Part shown: positions 29,448 through 40,049 of the stretch, in pieces
Numbering within the stretch: position 1 is the stretch's first letter
How the letters are laid out: each line of letters begins with the position of its first letter
Source: Tritrichomonas musculus
Taxonomy: Eukaryota > Parabasalia > Tritrichomonadida > Tritrichomonadidae
NCBI GenBank assembly: GCA_039105265.1
Contig: JAPFFF010000034.1
Location: 744,001 to 808,000 of the forward strand
Length of the DNA stretch: 64,000 bases
Reading direction: 5' to 3'
Made by a program: the position numbers and the translations under genes
The notes under the pieces: model-generated
What the model was told of the DNA's origin: nothing
The model's database searches: none
The model's input: the letters and a program-made list of their open reading frames with translations, nothing else

Positions 29448-32400
29448 TTAGCTGAAATTCAAATATTCAAAATCCATTCTTCCATCATTAATAAATTCAG
29501 TTAACATTGCCAATTTTAATTTATCAGCCAAAATATTTGGATTTTCAAAATTACAAATTTCGATTGATTTGAAGCAAGTGTGAGCAATTGGCAAAGGCCA
29601 TTTATTTTCATCTTTGATACCTCTTGAATCCTTGAATTCTATATCAATTTTGAATTCTACGAAAGGAATTGTGTCACTTCCAGTTATAAACTGCAAAAGT
29701 CTAGTCAATTCATTATGTGAAAACTTCGACACAACTTCTGTGAAAACTTTCTTAATTTCATTATTATAAAAAGAGCAACAACTGATGAATTTTTCAAAAG
29801 TCAAAGAGTCTCCACATGCCAATTTATGAATATCTTCTGCAGTGAAATTAGATATTTTGTCCTCAGGAATGATAAAGTTGAATCCATTTTTCAATGCAAT
29901 TGTTGATTCATCGAATTTCTCATCTTCAAATCCGGATTCACTTAAATCAGGAGAAATAAAAAACGCCCAAATTTTCGGATCTAAATGAAAATCACGTGAA
30001 TTCTTCGAAATCAAACAACAGCCAATGAAGGCTCCGACAACTTTCAACACTTCTTTACTGCAGTTTTTATTAGGGATGAAATAACCGTTGTCTTGAAGTT
30101 CGAAAAAGCCATTCGATGTATTTGTCAATTCCTCGTAAATCAACGTAATACATTCGCGTCTCACTCCGCCTTGATCAATTCCACCTTCTCCGAGGAAATT
30201 AACGCAAAACGGTGCTCTGTTTCTCAATTTAGCCAGATCGGAATGAATTTTATCATAGAATTGAGTGAAAATTAACTCATTTTTCGAATTGCCTTTGTAT
30301 CTATGGAATTTAAACAGAACATCATCATCAAACGGATAATCCAGTTCATCATTTAAATATTTAAGTTTATCGGTCATGCTTTTTAAAATAAATAACGAGT
30401 CATGATAATTAATAATTCCAGTAGATTGATCAAAGATCTCGAACAAAACTAAATACAAAAACAAAATGTCCGAATTGATTACCTTGTCTTTCAAATCTTC
30501 AATTGGAAATCTTATTATTTCACCCCTATTTTGATATATTTTTATAAACGTATCAATGTGCTCTGTTTTATTGAATTCTTTAATGATTCCAAGTGGATCT
30601 GGTATCTCTGGTTTTATGATTTCTAATTCGGCTTTATAATCGAATTCATATTCATGATTTGCCTCTAAGATTGTGTCTTTTAAAGTTATATTTTTGCATT
30701 TGAAATTTAAGACAAATTTCGTGTTTGGTGGAATTTCGTATTTTCTTTCGGGGAAGTAATTTTTATAAAGGACTGATATCAACAAAGGAATTCCAAATGG
30801 TTTACAGCATTTCAAAATTAAGCTATGAATTACTAATGCTTGATCCAATTTATGGAAATTCGAAATAATTGTTTCTTCTGAATATTCAAAGAGGAATTCT
30901 AAAATATCATTAAATAAGAGAACGAAATTGCGACATGTCGAGAAATGTTCCAAACAGCCACAATTACAAATTGAACAAAATGTCTTTTTAACTTGATCGA
31001 TGTCTGATTCTTTGTATTGAACCTTCTTATATTTAACATTCTCTTTAATAATACTTATGGATGATGATGATGATGATAAATTTTCATAAATTTTAACAAT
31101 GAATGAAATTGGATCTAAAATCAAATCTTTCTTAATTAGCAAAATTTCAATTGATGGTTTATTACGAAATGCTTCAATAATGGCATCAATATTTTCATGA
31201 ATAAAGAGAGCAAAAGTTTTCTTATCGAATCTGTCCAAAAGTTTTTCATCTTTTAAAACGTCTTCTAACAATTTAATATCAAGACTATAAACAAAATAAG
31301 TTAATAAAGTTTCTGATATCAACGAATTCGATGATTTAATTAAATAATCAGATATAAACTTCATATCGTAGAAATCATCTGCTATTGATAAAGCTCTTAA
31401 TAATGATAAGAAATGAGATTCTTTAATAACACTAAATTTAGTTGATGATATATTAATTTCAGCAAATCCGAGCGGTTTTCCATTATCGTCAAAAATAACA
31501 ATTCCTGCATTATCGTTCTTATCATTTGTGGAAATAATAATTCCGTCTCCTATATTATCGATATGAATTTTGTTTCCGATTATATTTGATGGAATGACAG
31601 TCATTTCCAAATCTAGTACTGCCTCAATATCCGAGGGAATCATATTTATATCTTTATCAAATTTGAAATTTGGGCAATATTCATATTTGATTGTTACATT
31701 AGTTCCATAAATCAAAATAAATGGAATATTTGGTGAATCTGATTTTGAATTTTCGCAAACTGATATTTGTGCATAATCATTACATGATTCTTTGTATGCA
31801 AAGAATGCATATACATCGTTTTCTTTTTTGGCTAGAATAATATCAGTTAATTTTTCTGGACCATCATTAAATGTTGAATAATATTGTCGGTTATCAAAGC
31901 ATTGAAGATATGAAATGATACCTGTAATTTTATCATCAGAATCAACAGTGCCAATTAAAACATAAGATTTTCTTTCAATTGTTTCATGATCATCTGGCAA
32001 TTTGAAATGAAATTTAATTGCTTCTTTATCAATAATAGGCTTACTAAAAACATAAAAATTATAATCTGAAATATCTGAAAATATAACGTTGGGGAAAGTT
32101 TCATTTATAGATGATGGATTTCCTTTGAGTTGAACAAAATATGGATTTTCATTTTGTTCAACAGAATCTAGTTGCTTTTTTTTCATTTCTTTGTAAAGTT
32201 CTAAAATATCAGGAATATTATAGTCTTTTATAAGATTTTCAATGATAAATTTTGAATACTTACTTAAGTCAATATTTGGTAATATTCGTGATTTAAATAG
32301 ATTATAATCAAATTTGATGATTCTATTCAAGCATGAAACATACAAATTCAAAATAATGTTGGTTTTGAAATTAGAATCAGTTGGAAGTTGGGTCTGAATT

Positions 32401-35400
32401 TTAATTAAAACAGGAATTAGCGAAATTAAATCATTTTCTGAAATAGAAGGAATTGAATTAATTGTGACAAGAACACCTAATGAAATATCATCAAATCCAT
32501 TCAATTTTGAGATTAATTCACTAAATGATTCATATTTTTCTGAAATATTTCTCATTAAATTGCTGGTGTTGTTGATTGTGTTAAAGTTATCAAGATCATA
32601 TTGGCTTTTTCCAAGAATTTCCAAAAGATTATCAATGGCAATATCACTAGGTTGATTTGATTTAATGATCGAATCTATGAATCTTAATATAGATGGATCT
32701 TCTTCATTAGACTTCATTTGCTTTGCTGTTTCAAAATATTCATCACTGTGGATAAAGTCAAATGTGCACAAACGAATGAAAGGATCATCAGAGCTAATTA
32801 AATATGAATAAAAATCGTCATCATCTGTTAAAACTTCATTTAATACTTTATTTTTAGCAAGACATGATATAAAGGAACGAATGAATGATTTTGGAATTTT
32901 TAACTTCAGCATTTTCTTAATTGCTGCAAGGCTTTTCTTTTTAATTTCTTCTCTTTTTGAATTAAGTTCAGACAAGGTGAAAAACTGATTTAATTGAAGA
33001 TTACTCGTTATAAATGAATAATTCTTTTTAATTAACTCATTTGAACTTAATTTATCATTTACTTTGGACTGATTAAGTAAGAATTCGCATTTTTCTTTGA
33101 TGGATTTTATGTAATCTTCATATCTTTCTTTCAAATCAAGATGAACCACTTTTTTATTGGCTTCAAATTGCTTAGCTAAACGAAGGCTAGTTCGAACCTT
33201 AATTGCAGTTTTCCATGCCAAAATCACTTGTTGATTTATTTGAGTAGTTTCGTTAACAGTAATTGCATATTTAATTAATTGGGACTGAAACAGCAAAGAC
33301 TTAAAAATTAATAGTTCAATATCTGTAATTTCTTTTGGAATATTTCGTAGGAAAATTGCTTTTTCTTCTTTTCTAAGTCTTTTTATTAATATCGAATCTT
33401 CATTTAATGAAAAAAGAAAATCTTTTTCATCAGCTGATGAAGTTACAATTGCGCTTGACGATCTTTTTGGAAGCTGTTTTGAAGAACTTGATGATGAAAG
33501 AGGTAATGCTTCCTTGGAATTCTTGGGAATGTGATTAATTTCATAAGAAAGATAGCATTCATTATCTTTTTCATCTTGAGTTATTTCTATAGATTCATAA
33601 CAAATTCTAATGCAATTAACAATAGCATTTGGAAGAAGGAAAATGATCAAATCATCTTTAGATATCTCATTGAAAACACTAAATATTTCATTTGGAATAT
33701 TTTTCCGAGATTCAAAGAGGTAAAAACCATGTGGATCATAATTATCATCAGAAATACCATTACTAAATTCGGAATGTCCATCTAACCACTCTGTTTGAAT
33801 TTTTAAATAAATTGATTTTGTATTTGAAAAATGATTCTGTTCACTTTCTTCATTCATGAAATTCTTGTTGACTTTTTCAATTGCAGGACTAATTCTCGTG
33901 AATAATTTTTCCAAATTTTTAATCAACAAACTCAAAACGACACTAGAGAGATTTGGCTTGTTATCCATTATACACAAGAAGGAAATCAACGCTGAAATAT
34001 AAGAAGAGATTGAAATATTTGAAATAGATTTCGAATTCAAAGACTCTTCAAGAGTGTTTAAATAAATTGTGATGAAAGGAATCAATTCTTCATCCAAATG
34101 CAACTCGCTATAAATATCGATAAAATCATTAATTTTATTCTGTAAAAACGACATTTTTTCTTTTGTGTTCATTGAAGACACGCTTTCTGGTTTTATAAAC
34201 AATATAAATGACGAAGTTTTCATTATTTTTTTGTCGTCCAACAAAGGAACGAATTTATACAAGACGTTTGAAATGAAACTTTTAGTATAAATTCCATAAT
34301 CGATAATCGAAATGAGTCCGAAGAGTGTATCGAAGTGTGGTGCCGACATTTTCATTGATCCAAAGATGCGTGTAATTCGTTTTAACTGGAAATCTGCCAG
34401 TTTCTGGTGATTAGAACTGAGCTGGTGAATGTTAATAATGATGAATCTTGACAAAGCGATCAAGCAATATTCGCACAAGTTCGAATCGTGATTGCAATCA
34501 TTTTTCTGGATTATTTCGGCCAAGTCGAGTGCGTACTGGATGTGGAGAATCGGATCGCTAACCAAATTTGTCTTAATTGACGACTTTCCATCGATCAAAT
34601 CCGAGATTATTTCAGTAGAAGAATTCAGCAATTCGAAGCAGACTCTCGAAATCAGTTCATCAGTTTGAACACCATAAAACGGAGGGAGAATTTGGATGAA
34701 GTTCGACTTCTTCTTTTCCCTTTTAATGATCTGGTAAACGAGTTTGTCGTTATCTGAATTTGTCAGAATGAAGACCTCGTTTGTCTTGTCATAGATTGAG
34801 TTCTTACTGAATTCATAGAAGAATTGGGGAACAATCGGTTCCTTCACTAGTAAGTGCTTTGCGATGTTGTACAAATATTTCTTGCCGTTTGTCAGAAATA
34901 TCAGCAAGTTGTTCTGGAACATTTTGCACTTTTCGCATACTTCTTCACCCAGGTCAATTATATAGTCTTTCCGGATAATGTCGTGCACCAGAATCCCCTT
35001 CTTGAAAAGAGTAACTCGGAGATTTGAACTCGATTTGACACGCTGAACAAAGCAAAGTTGATCATTAAAAACTCCTATTTCTTCTACTTTTTCTTCGCTG
35101 TCAATCAAAAAGTCACTGAATTTTTTCGTGCTAACACGTTTGTTGTGCCCAGTTTGACAAAATGAAACTGTTTGTGTAGATGGAGTGAATACATAGTCAT
35201 GCTTATAATATCTGACATATATTGAATCTTCCTTCACTTGGAAAAATTGATCGTTGATAGTCAATGGTATAATCTCTTGCTTCTTCTCATCAAAAATACA
35301 ACAAACAATTTCGCCTGGTGAAGTCATGTCGATCATTTCAAATTCATATATTTTTTCTTCGACTTTTCGAGAGGGAACTGAAAATAATTGAGATATAAGA

Positions 35401-35852
35401 GCAAGTTTGATTAACGGATATTCATTTTGCATTGATATATATAATAACAAGTCATCTAAACGGGGAGTTAATGACGGAAATGAATCATATATATAATTGA
35501 CTCGTATGAGAAAATCTAATATTTCTGGATTTTTTGCACATAAATTTGCATGTTCAATAAATTCTCGCACTTCTCGTTCTTCTTTTGGAACTACTTGAAA
35601 ATCTGATGATTGATATATCATTTTCGAGGCCTCTATTATTGTCCTTTCATTTTTTTGTGAAGAATAAAGATTTTCTTGAAGATTGTCAGTAAAAAATGAG
35701 AGCTGAACAAAATTATTTTTAACTTGTGAAAGAGCTCCTTTAACTTCATTGGCATAATTAGGACCATCAGGCTCAAATTTATATTCAGGTATTATAAATT
35801 TTTCCGGAAGAGAGAGATATTGATTTTGCGAATTTTCATTTTGCGTATCCAT
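29448..35852 (-). CDS. Giant HECT-type E3 ubiquitin ligase
   Basis: This protein of about 2,134 residues ends in a complete HECT domain: APFCVNFLGEGGIDQGGVRRE, then KVVGAFIGCCLI, LTRLLQFITGSD, and LPIAHTCF with the catalytic cysteine about 41 residues from the end. HECT ligases accept ubiquitin on this cysteine and pass it to a substrate. The long N-terminal part is largely helical-repeat-like and contains a serine-rich loop and a Cys/His cluster (CSICNCGCLEHFSTC). I chose the second ATG (35852) because a TCATTTTT initiator-like element lies between it and the upstream ATG at 35879, and trichomonad 5' UTRs are very short. The stop is followed by TAAATA, a fit to the UAAA poly(A) signal. The gene is intact and lies only 154 bp from the Maverick end. 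Confidence 0.92.
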   Translation of the reverse strand: MDTQNENSQNQYLSLPEKFIIPEYKFEPDGPNYANEVKGALSQVKNNFVQLSFFTDNLQENLYSSQKNERTIIEASKMIYQSSDFQVVPKEEREVREFIEHANLCAKNPEILDFLIRVNYIYDSFPSLTPRLDDLLLYISMQNEYPLIKLALISQLFSVPSRKVEEKIYEFEMIDMTSPGEIVCCIFDEKKQEIIPLTINDQFFQVKEDSIYVRYYKHDYVFTPSTQTVSFCQTGHNKRVSTKKFSDFLIDSEEKVEEIGVFNDQLCFVQRVKSSSNLRVTLFKKGILVHDIIRKDYIIDLGEEVCEKCKMFQNNLLIFLTNGKKYLYNIAKHLLVKEPIVPQFFYEFSKNSIYDKTNEVFILTNSDNDKLVYQIIKREKKKSNFIQILPPFYGVQTDELISRVCFELLNSSTEIISDLIDGKSSIKTNLVSDPILHIQYALDLAEIIQKNDCNHDSNLCEYCLIALSRFIIINIHQLSSNHQKLADFQLKRITRIFGSMKMSAPHFDTLFGLISIIDYGIYTKSFISNVLYKFVPLLDDKKIMKTSSFILFIKPESVSSMNTKEKMSFLQNKINDFIDIYSELHLDEELIPFITIYLNTLEESLNSKSISNISISSYISALISFLCIMDNKPNLSSVVLSLLIKNLEKLFTRISPAIEKVNKNFMNEESEQNHFSNTKSIYLKIQTEWLDGHSEFSNGISDDNYDPHGFYLFESRKNIPNEIFSVFNEISKDDLIIFLLPNAIVNCIRICYESIEITQDEKDNECYLSYEINHIPKNSKEALPLSSSSSSKQLPKRSSSAIVTSSADEKDFLFSLNEDSILIKRLRKEEKAIFLRNIPKEITDIELLIFKSLLFQSQLIKYAITVNETTQINQQVILAWKTAIKVRTSLRLAKQFEANKKVVHLDLKERYEDYIKSIKEKCEFLLNQSKVNDKLSSNELIKKNYSFITSNLQLNQFFTLSELNSKREEIKKKSLAAIKKMLKLKIPKSFIRSFISCLAKNKVLNEVLTDDDDFYSYLISSDDPFIRLCTFDFIHSDEYFETAKQMKSNEEDPSILRFIDSIIKSNQPSDIAIDNLLEILGKSQYDLDNFNTINNTSNLMRNISEKYESFSELISKLNGFDDISLGVLVTINSIPSISENDLISLIPVLIKIQTQLPTDSNFKTNIILNLYVSCLNRIIKFDYNLFKSRILPNIDLSKYSKFIIENLIKDYNIPDILELYKEMKKKQLDSVEQNENPYFVQLKGNPSSINETFPNVIFSDISDYNFYVFSKPIIDKEAIKFHFKLPDDHETIERKSYVLIGTVDSDDKITGIISYLQCFDNRQYYSTFNDGPEKLTDIILAKKENDVYAFFAYKESCNDYAQISVCENSKSDSPNIPFILIYGTNVTIKYEYCPNFKFDKDINMIPSDIEAVLDLEMTVIPSNIIGNKIHIDNIGDGIIISTNDKNDNAGIVIFDDNGKPLGFAEINISSTKFSVIKESHFLSLLRALSIADDFYDMKFISDYLIKSSNSLISETLLTYFVYSLDIKLLEDVLKDEKLLDRFDKKTFALFIHENIDAIIEAFRNKPSIEILLIKKDLILDPISFIVKIYENLSSSSSSISIIKENVKYKKVQYKESDIDQVKKTFCSICNCGCLEHFSTCRNFVLLFNDILEFLFEYSEETIISNFHKLDQALVIHSLILKCCKPFGIPLLISVLYKNYFPERKYEIPPNTKFVLNFKCKNITLKDTILEANHEYEFDYKAELEIIKPEIPDPLGIIKEFNKTEHIDTFIKIYQNRGEIIRFPIEDLKDKVINSDILFLYLVLFEIFDQSTGIINYHDSLFILKSMTDKLKYLNDELDYPFDDDVLFKFHRYKGNSKNELIFTQFYDKIHSDLAKLRNRAPFCVNFLGEGGIDQGGVRRECITLIYEELTNTSNGFFELQDNGYFIPNKNCSKEVLKVVGAFIGCCLISKNSRDFHLDPKIWAFFISPDLSESGFEDEKFDESTIALKNGFNFIIPEDKISNFTAEDIHKLACGDSLTFEKFISCCSFYNNEIKKVFTEVVSKFSHNELTRLLQFITGSDTIPFVEFKIDIEFKDSRGIKDENKWPLPIAHTCFKSIEICNFENPNILADKLKLAMLTEFINDGRMDFEYLNFS

Positions 35853-35856
35853 ATGT

Positions 35857-35864
35857 AAAAATGA
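35857..35864 (-). promoter_or_regulatory. Initiator-like element (TCATTTTT) of HECT gene
   Basis: The minus strand reads TTCATTTTTACATATGG. This matches the T. vaginalis initiator consensus TCA(+1)Y(T/A)Y(T/A), with the A about ten bases from the chosen ATG. I saw no equally good match upstream of the other long genes here, so it is a weak call. Confidence 0.35.
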
Positions 35865-35879
35865 ATAAAAATTTAGCAA

Positions 35880-36360
35880 AATTTTGATCGAAATTTGAAT
35901 TAGACAAAAATATTCAAAAAGTCGAAGACCGATCAGATTTTTCTTTCAATTTTATGCATGTTTTTTGATTTTGAGAAAATTATTTTTGATTATTTGAATA
36001 GTTTACAAAAATATGATGATTCAAATTGAATTGCAATTTGGTTGAATCCCTTATTTTATTATAAATTATATGTGATTAAATTCACCTTTTCCTCTTGCTG
36101 CTTTAAAGCAGCTTCAACACATAACATATGATTAATACCTTTATGAATTTTAGGTTTTGGTCACCATTTCGAAATTGGCCAATATGTAAAATTTGTTATT
36201 TTGCAGAAATTCATTTTTGTATGTACTGTAATGGTTTAATTTTTTAATGCTTATAGTACAAAAAAAACATTTATCTTAAAAAACGTTTTTATTATGAAAA
36301 TTTTCAAACCGATCAAAATTTGAATAAAATTGAAAACTAAATAATCAATCAACAATAGAA
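35880..36360. other. Divergent intergenic region
   Basis: This AT-rich spacer lies between the HECT gene (minus) and the exonuclease gene (plus), so it holds both promoters. A perfect 16-bp palindrome GCTGCTTTAAAGCAGC at 36097-36112 stands out in the AT-rich context and could be a protein-binding site. No ORF is seen. Confidence 0.5.
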
Positions 36361-37542
36361 ATGGAATTTCCCGAAATTCATTTTGGTGGAGACAATCCTA
36401 AACTCCATTCATACAAAAAATACTACTGGCAACCAGGGGAGACCCGAATAGTTGAATTCTATCCCGGCAAGAACACGCAAGTCACATTATTATATTCATC
36501 AGATCCTTCTCTTTTCGAGAAGCTTACTACATTGATTGATGGGAACCCAATCAGCATAGACCTTGAATGGGCCCCACCCAACTGTCACTCCCCCCACCCC
36601 GTTGAGCTCTTCCAATTTTCATCATCCAAAGGTACGATAATCGTTGCTTCCCAGGACAACAAAGGATACGACCAAATTGCCAGATTCCTCCATTCAAGCA
36701 CCTTTTTCGGAAAAGGCATGTCCTGCGACAAGAAGAAGCTACACGAATGCACAAACGAAACATTTGACGAAATCGAAGACATTGAACAAACGAGACTTTC
36801 TCCGAACAAACTTCCCCTCAATTTTGAATCGCTCACAAAAATGTTCCTCGGGGAAGGAACGGCAAAATTCAAGGACCACAAGGTGCAAGTGTCAGACTGG
36901 AGTCAGCGACCACTCACGATACAGCAGATCTTGTATGGCGCGCACGATTCGTATGCGATGTTGAACGTTTATTACAAGATCGTCGAAAAGTACAGAGCCG
37001 TGGTCAAACAGACCACTGTCAATTCTAAAAAAAAGGCCAAAAATAAAAAGAAAAAATCGAAGCCTCAAAAAGTTCCTCAGCTAAAAATTGAATGCGTCGA
37101 TATCGACTGGTTTTTCACGAGTAAAAACATGTCTATTGATTACGTTTTGGTTGACGCTGAATCAATCGAAGAGAATATGCCTTCGTTGAAGCATCTTTTG
37201 TTTGATTATGAGAGGAAGAAAGGCGTCGAGGTGACGGACGAGGACAGTTGTTTCCTCGATCATCCACTCGACGTCATAGACTTGCTTCTTCCTGGCAAAA
37301 CGAAGGATAAAAAAACTTTGTGCTTGGAAAGAATCATGTTCACTGGCGATCTCTTCTTGCTCGGCATCGTCCACGCGAAACGAGACAATAGTAAGGATGT
37401 TGCCCACTGCCCAATTATGCATGGCATTAAAAAAATCTGCCCTGCCCACATGGGCAATGCATTTTTTTATATAAATATATTAAATTTTTTTCCAAAAGTA
37501 ATATTTGAATATTATTCCTTTATTCTTTTTTTTTATTTATAA
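36361..37542 (+). CDS. DEDDy 3'-5' exonuclease, 3' part displaced
   Basis: The first 210 residues form a DEDDy exonuclease domain of the RNase D/WRN type. Asp67 and Glu69 are in SIDLEW, Asp123 is in GKGMSCDKKKL, and Tyr192-x3-Asp196 is in LYGAHDSYAM. Such enzymes trim RNA or DNA 3' ends with two metal ions. A lysine-rich linker (about 222-240) and a second domain follow. True coding text appears to stop at 37461 (HMGNA), after which the frame runs through low-complexity insertion sequence. The base composition of 36560-37460 is clearly richer in GC than the neighbours. The zinc-finger frame at 38331-39209 is probably the original C-terminal part. Confidence 0.82.
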   Translation: MEFPEIHFGGDNPKLHSYKKYYWQPGETRIVEFYPGKNTQVTLLYSSDPSLFEKLTTLIDGNPISIDLEWAPPNCHSPHPVELFQFSSSKGTIIVASQDNKGYDQIARFLHSSTFFGKGMSCDKKKLHECTNETFDEIEDIEQTRLSPNKLPLNFESLTKMFLGEGTAKFKDHKVQVSDWSQRPLTIQQILYGAHDSYAMLNVYYKIVEKYRAVVKQTTVNSKKKAKNKKKKSKPQKVPQLKIECVDIDWFFTSKNMSIDYVLVDAESIEENMPSLKHLLFDYERKKGVEVTDEDSCFLDHPLDVIDLLLPGKTKDKKTLCLERIMFTGDLFLLGIVHAKRDNSKDVAHCPIMHGIKKICPAHMGNAFFYINILNFFPKVIFEYYSFILFFYL

Positions 37543-38330
37543 ATTTATAAATTTATGCCAATTACTAAGAATATGTTTATCAAATATATTAAAATTAAAA
37601 TGATTCAGATTATCCTATAAAAAATATAAAATATCATATGTTAAAAACTGTTATGGCATTTTTAACCACCATCATTATGATAATCACATTGTGATGATTC
37701 TTTTGAGACCCAATTTGATGTGTTTATTTAAAAAGGATATCATAATATGAGCCCTCTAATATACTCTATTAGATTTAAAAGAAATTCGGCCCTCAATTTT
37801 TTGAATGAGTTCTTTGAAATTTTTTTCCAGATTTGTTTGCTTTTTTTACAATCAAAAATGAAAAAAGAATAACAAAATATTAAATTGTAGAAATAAATGA
37901 AGATAAATATACTTATTTACTTCTTTAAAGATGAAAATAATTTAACTTTATGATTTATATTAAATTCATAAAAATATTTTTCACAAAATTTAATTTGAAT
38001 ACCAAATATATTATGTAATAATGCTTTTTACTTCAAAATATTACTAGGTTTACATTTTTTATGAAAAGCATTTCGACAATTCTCATATAAAAATGAAATA
38101 ATTTGAATAATTCTTAATGATTAATTATTATTTTCCTATTTTGTACTAGTTTGGTAAAATTTTTAATCAAAAAAAAAATATAAATATAGCGAATAAACCT
38201 TTTTTTGAAAAGAAAATTTTAAAAAATGTGGTTATATATATTTTTTTTTTTTTTTTTTTTTTTTGGGCAATTTCCAAAAAATCTTGGGCATTTTGGGCAA
38301 ATTTTTTATAAATGGTCGGGCAAAAACGCA
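37462..38330. mobile_element. 869-bp non-coding insertion splitting a gene
   Basis: The sequence between HMGNA (ending 37461) and SLDNSFMCEACM (starting 38331) is AT-rich and non-coding and contains a T24 run (38241-38264). GCAT occurs at both borders (37459-37462 and 38328-38331), a possible 4-bp target duplication. The two coding halves are in frame once the insertion is ignored. It has no canonical GT...AG ends. GGGCAA/GGGCAT repeats crowd its right end. I see no terminal inverted repeats, so the class is unknown. Confidence 0.5.
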
Positions 38331-39209
38331 TCATTAGACAATAGTTTCATGTGCGAAGCATGCATGAAGCGTCTGAAAGATCAGTTTGCTGCGATTCAGC
38401 ATTGTGAACTTCGTCATCTCGCCGATCAATCAGTTGATCACAAACTTGATCCTCGAGACGTTCTTCTTCATTATTTAACCGGTGTTAAAGCGGTTAAATG
38501 TCCGTTTAAAGTTTTCTTTGATGAGAGTCAAATGCATAACATGAAGAACGAAGATGACGACGACGAAGATTCTTCTGATGATTCTTCTGATTCTGATGAA
38601 AGTTCAAGTAGTGAGTCCAACGAAGAAAAATACGCTGTTACGCCTCTGACATACGATAAGTCTGAAGGAATTCGTTGTGAGATCTGTAATGAAGAATTCC
38701 AAAACGTTGAGTCACTGAGAAATCACTGTTGGCTTGTTCATAATGACATCTTCGTGAAAATCGCCACTGGGAAATCATCAGGAAAAGAGAAAAATGAAGA
38801 AGATGAGAAGAAGCAGCTCCAGTTCGGAAAGTTTTGCATCGATCAACTGAAAATAGCAACAGTCAACGATGACATGACGGTGCAATGCAAGTTATGCAAA
38901 ACTGCTGTCAACTCAATGGACAAGTACTTTAATCACGCTTTCTTCAAGCACCAAAATTTCGTGTTCGTGAAAAAGCAGCAGTACGATAAGTGGCCAATGA
39001 GATATTCCGAGTTCACTGACATAATGAAGAAACAGGAAAAGATGATTTCGAATGCAGTCAATATGAATGCTCTTGCTGAGTTTCATCTTTTCGATAAAAC
39101 GCAGAAAAAATGCGTCGATTGTAATGTGACACTTCAGAACAAAAAGGAGCAAGTTGAGCATTACATTAATCATCATTTAATTTACTTCCCTTTTGAATCA
39201 AATCAATAA
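38331..39209 (+). pseudogene. C2H2 zinc-finger region, probable C-terminal half of the exonuclease gene
   Basis: The frame is open from 38226, but its first 35 codons lie in the insertion. The genuine part encodes four C2H2-type fingers: CEACMKRLKDQF..HCELRH, CEICNEEFQNVESLRNHCWL, CKLCKTAVNSMDKYFNHAFF and CVDCNVTLQNKKEQVEHYIN. An Asp/Ser-rich acidic linker (DDDDEDSSDDSSDSDESS) lies between fingers 1 and 2. The fingers may bind nucleic acid and direct the exonuclease. The stop codon sits in a TAAACA context. I call it displaced rather than decayed, because no internal lesion is visible. Confidence 0.7.
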
Positions 39210-40049
39210 ACAAAAAAGATTTATATATATTAATTTTACCTATCATCACTTTATATATATATATATATTATAATTATTGTTATTTTGTAATCATTTCTCA
39301 TGATTTGGATAATATGAAAATCAATTAGTTTAATTAAAAAGTTAATTATTCTTGTAGATCCAACTTATTGAAAAGTTCCAAAATTTTGGGTAATAATAAT
39401 AATAATCATTTATTATGACGGCAAAAAGAAATAATGAGCATCCAAACACTTCAAACCAAATACTACAATTGAATCATATCAATACCCAATAATTCCTCCA
39501 ATTACTATAGAAATTGTTTATTATTTTTACATATACAATAGATGCATTAACTTGTTTAAAAGCAGAAAATGATGAAAATTTAATGAATAAATATTTTTCT
39601 TCCTGATCATCTCTGAAATTAAACATCATTTATTTTCATTTTCTTCAAAATCAATAAATATTTCATTTATAAATATTATTCATCAATGTAATTTTAAACA
39701 AGAAAAAAAACCAACATAAAGAAAAGAGTAAAAAGTAAAATTGAATAAAAACAGAAAACACGCTATATATACAAGGCATTCCAATGTTTTTTAGCATAAA
39801 ATAGAACAACTACAATAACACTGAATCTTCCCGTCGATCCATCTTCACTTCAGTCTTACTTAATCTGTTTATGGTGTCACTCAGTGTTGTTCACAAAACA
39901 TGCTTCTTTCTTGGAGCTTGTTACAAAGACAGAATCAACGATGGAGTTGCTGTAGATGAAAATGATATTATCATTTATAAGGGAAAAAAACAAATTATGC
40001 AATTATCATTAGAAAACAAAATAATAATAAAATAGATTATGGTTTACTC
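39210..40049. other. Intergenic region with a 54-codon ORF
   Basis: The region is mostly AT-rich filler with a short TA repeat near 39250. A plus-strand ORF at 39871-40035 encodes 54 residues starting MVSLSVVHKTCFFLGACYKD. It resembles no family I know and may be a fragment. Nothing else is supported. Confidence 0.35.

Noticed and set aside
36551-36964. Several ORFs antisense or frame-shifted to the exonuclease gene
   Set aside because: They are shadows caused by the higher GC of this exon. Only the plus-strand frame carries the catalytic motifs.
37462-38330. Intron in the exonuclease gene
   Set aside because: There is no GT...AG border. Trichomonad introns are few, mostly short and carry extended splice motifs not seen here. 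An insertion with GCAT at both borders fits better.
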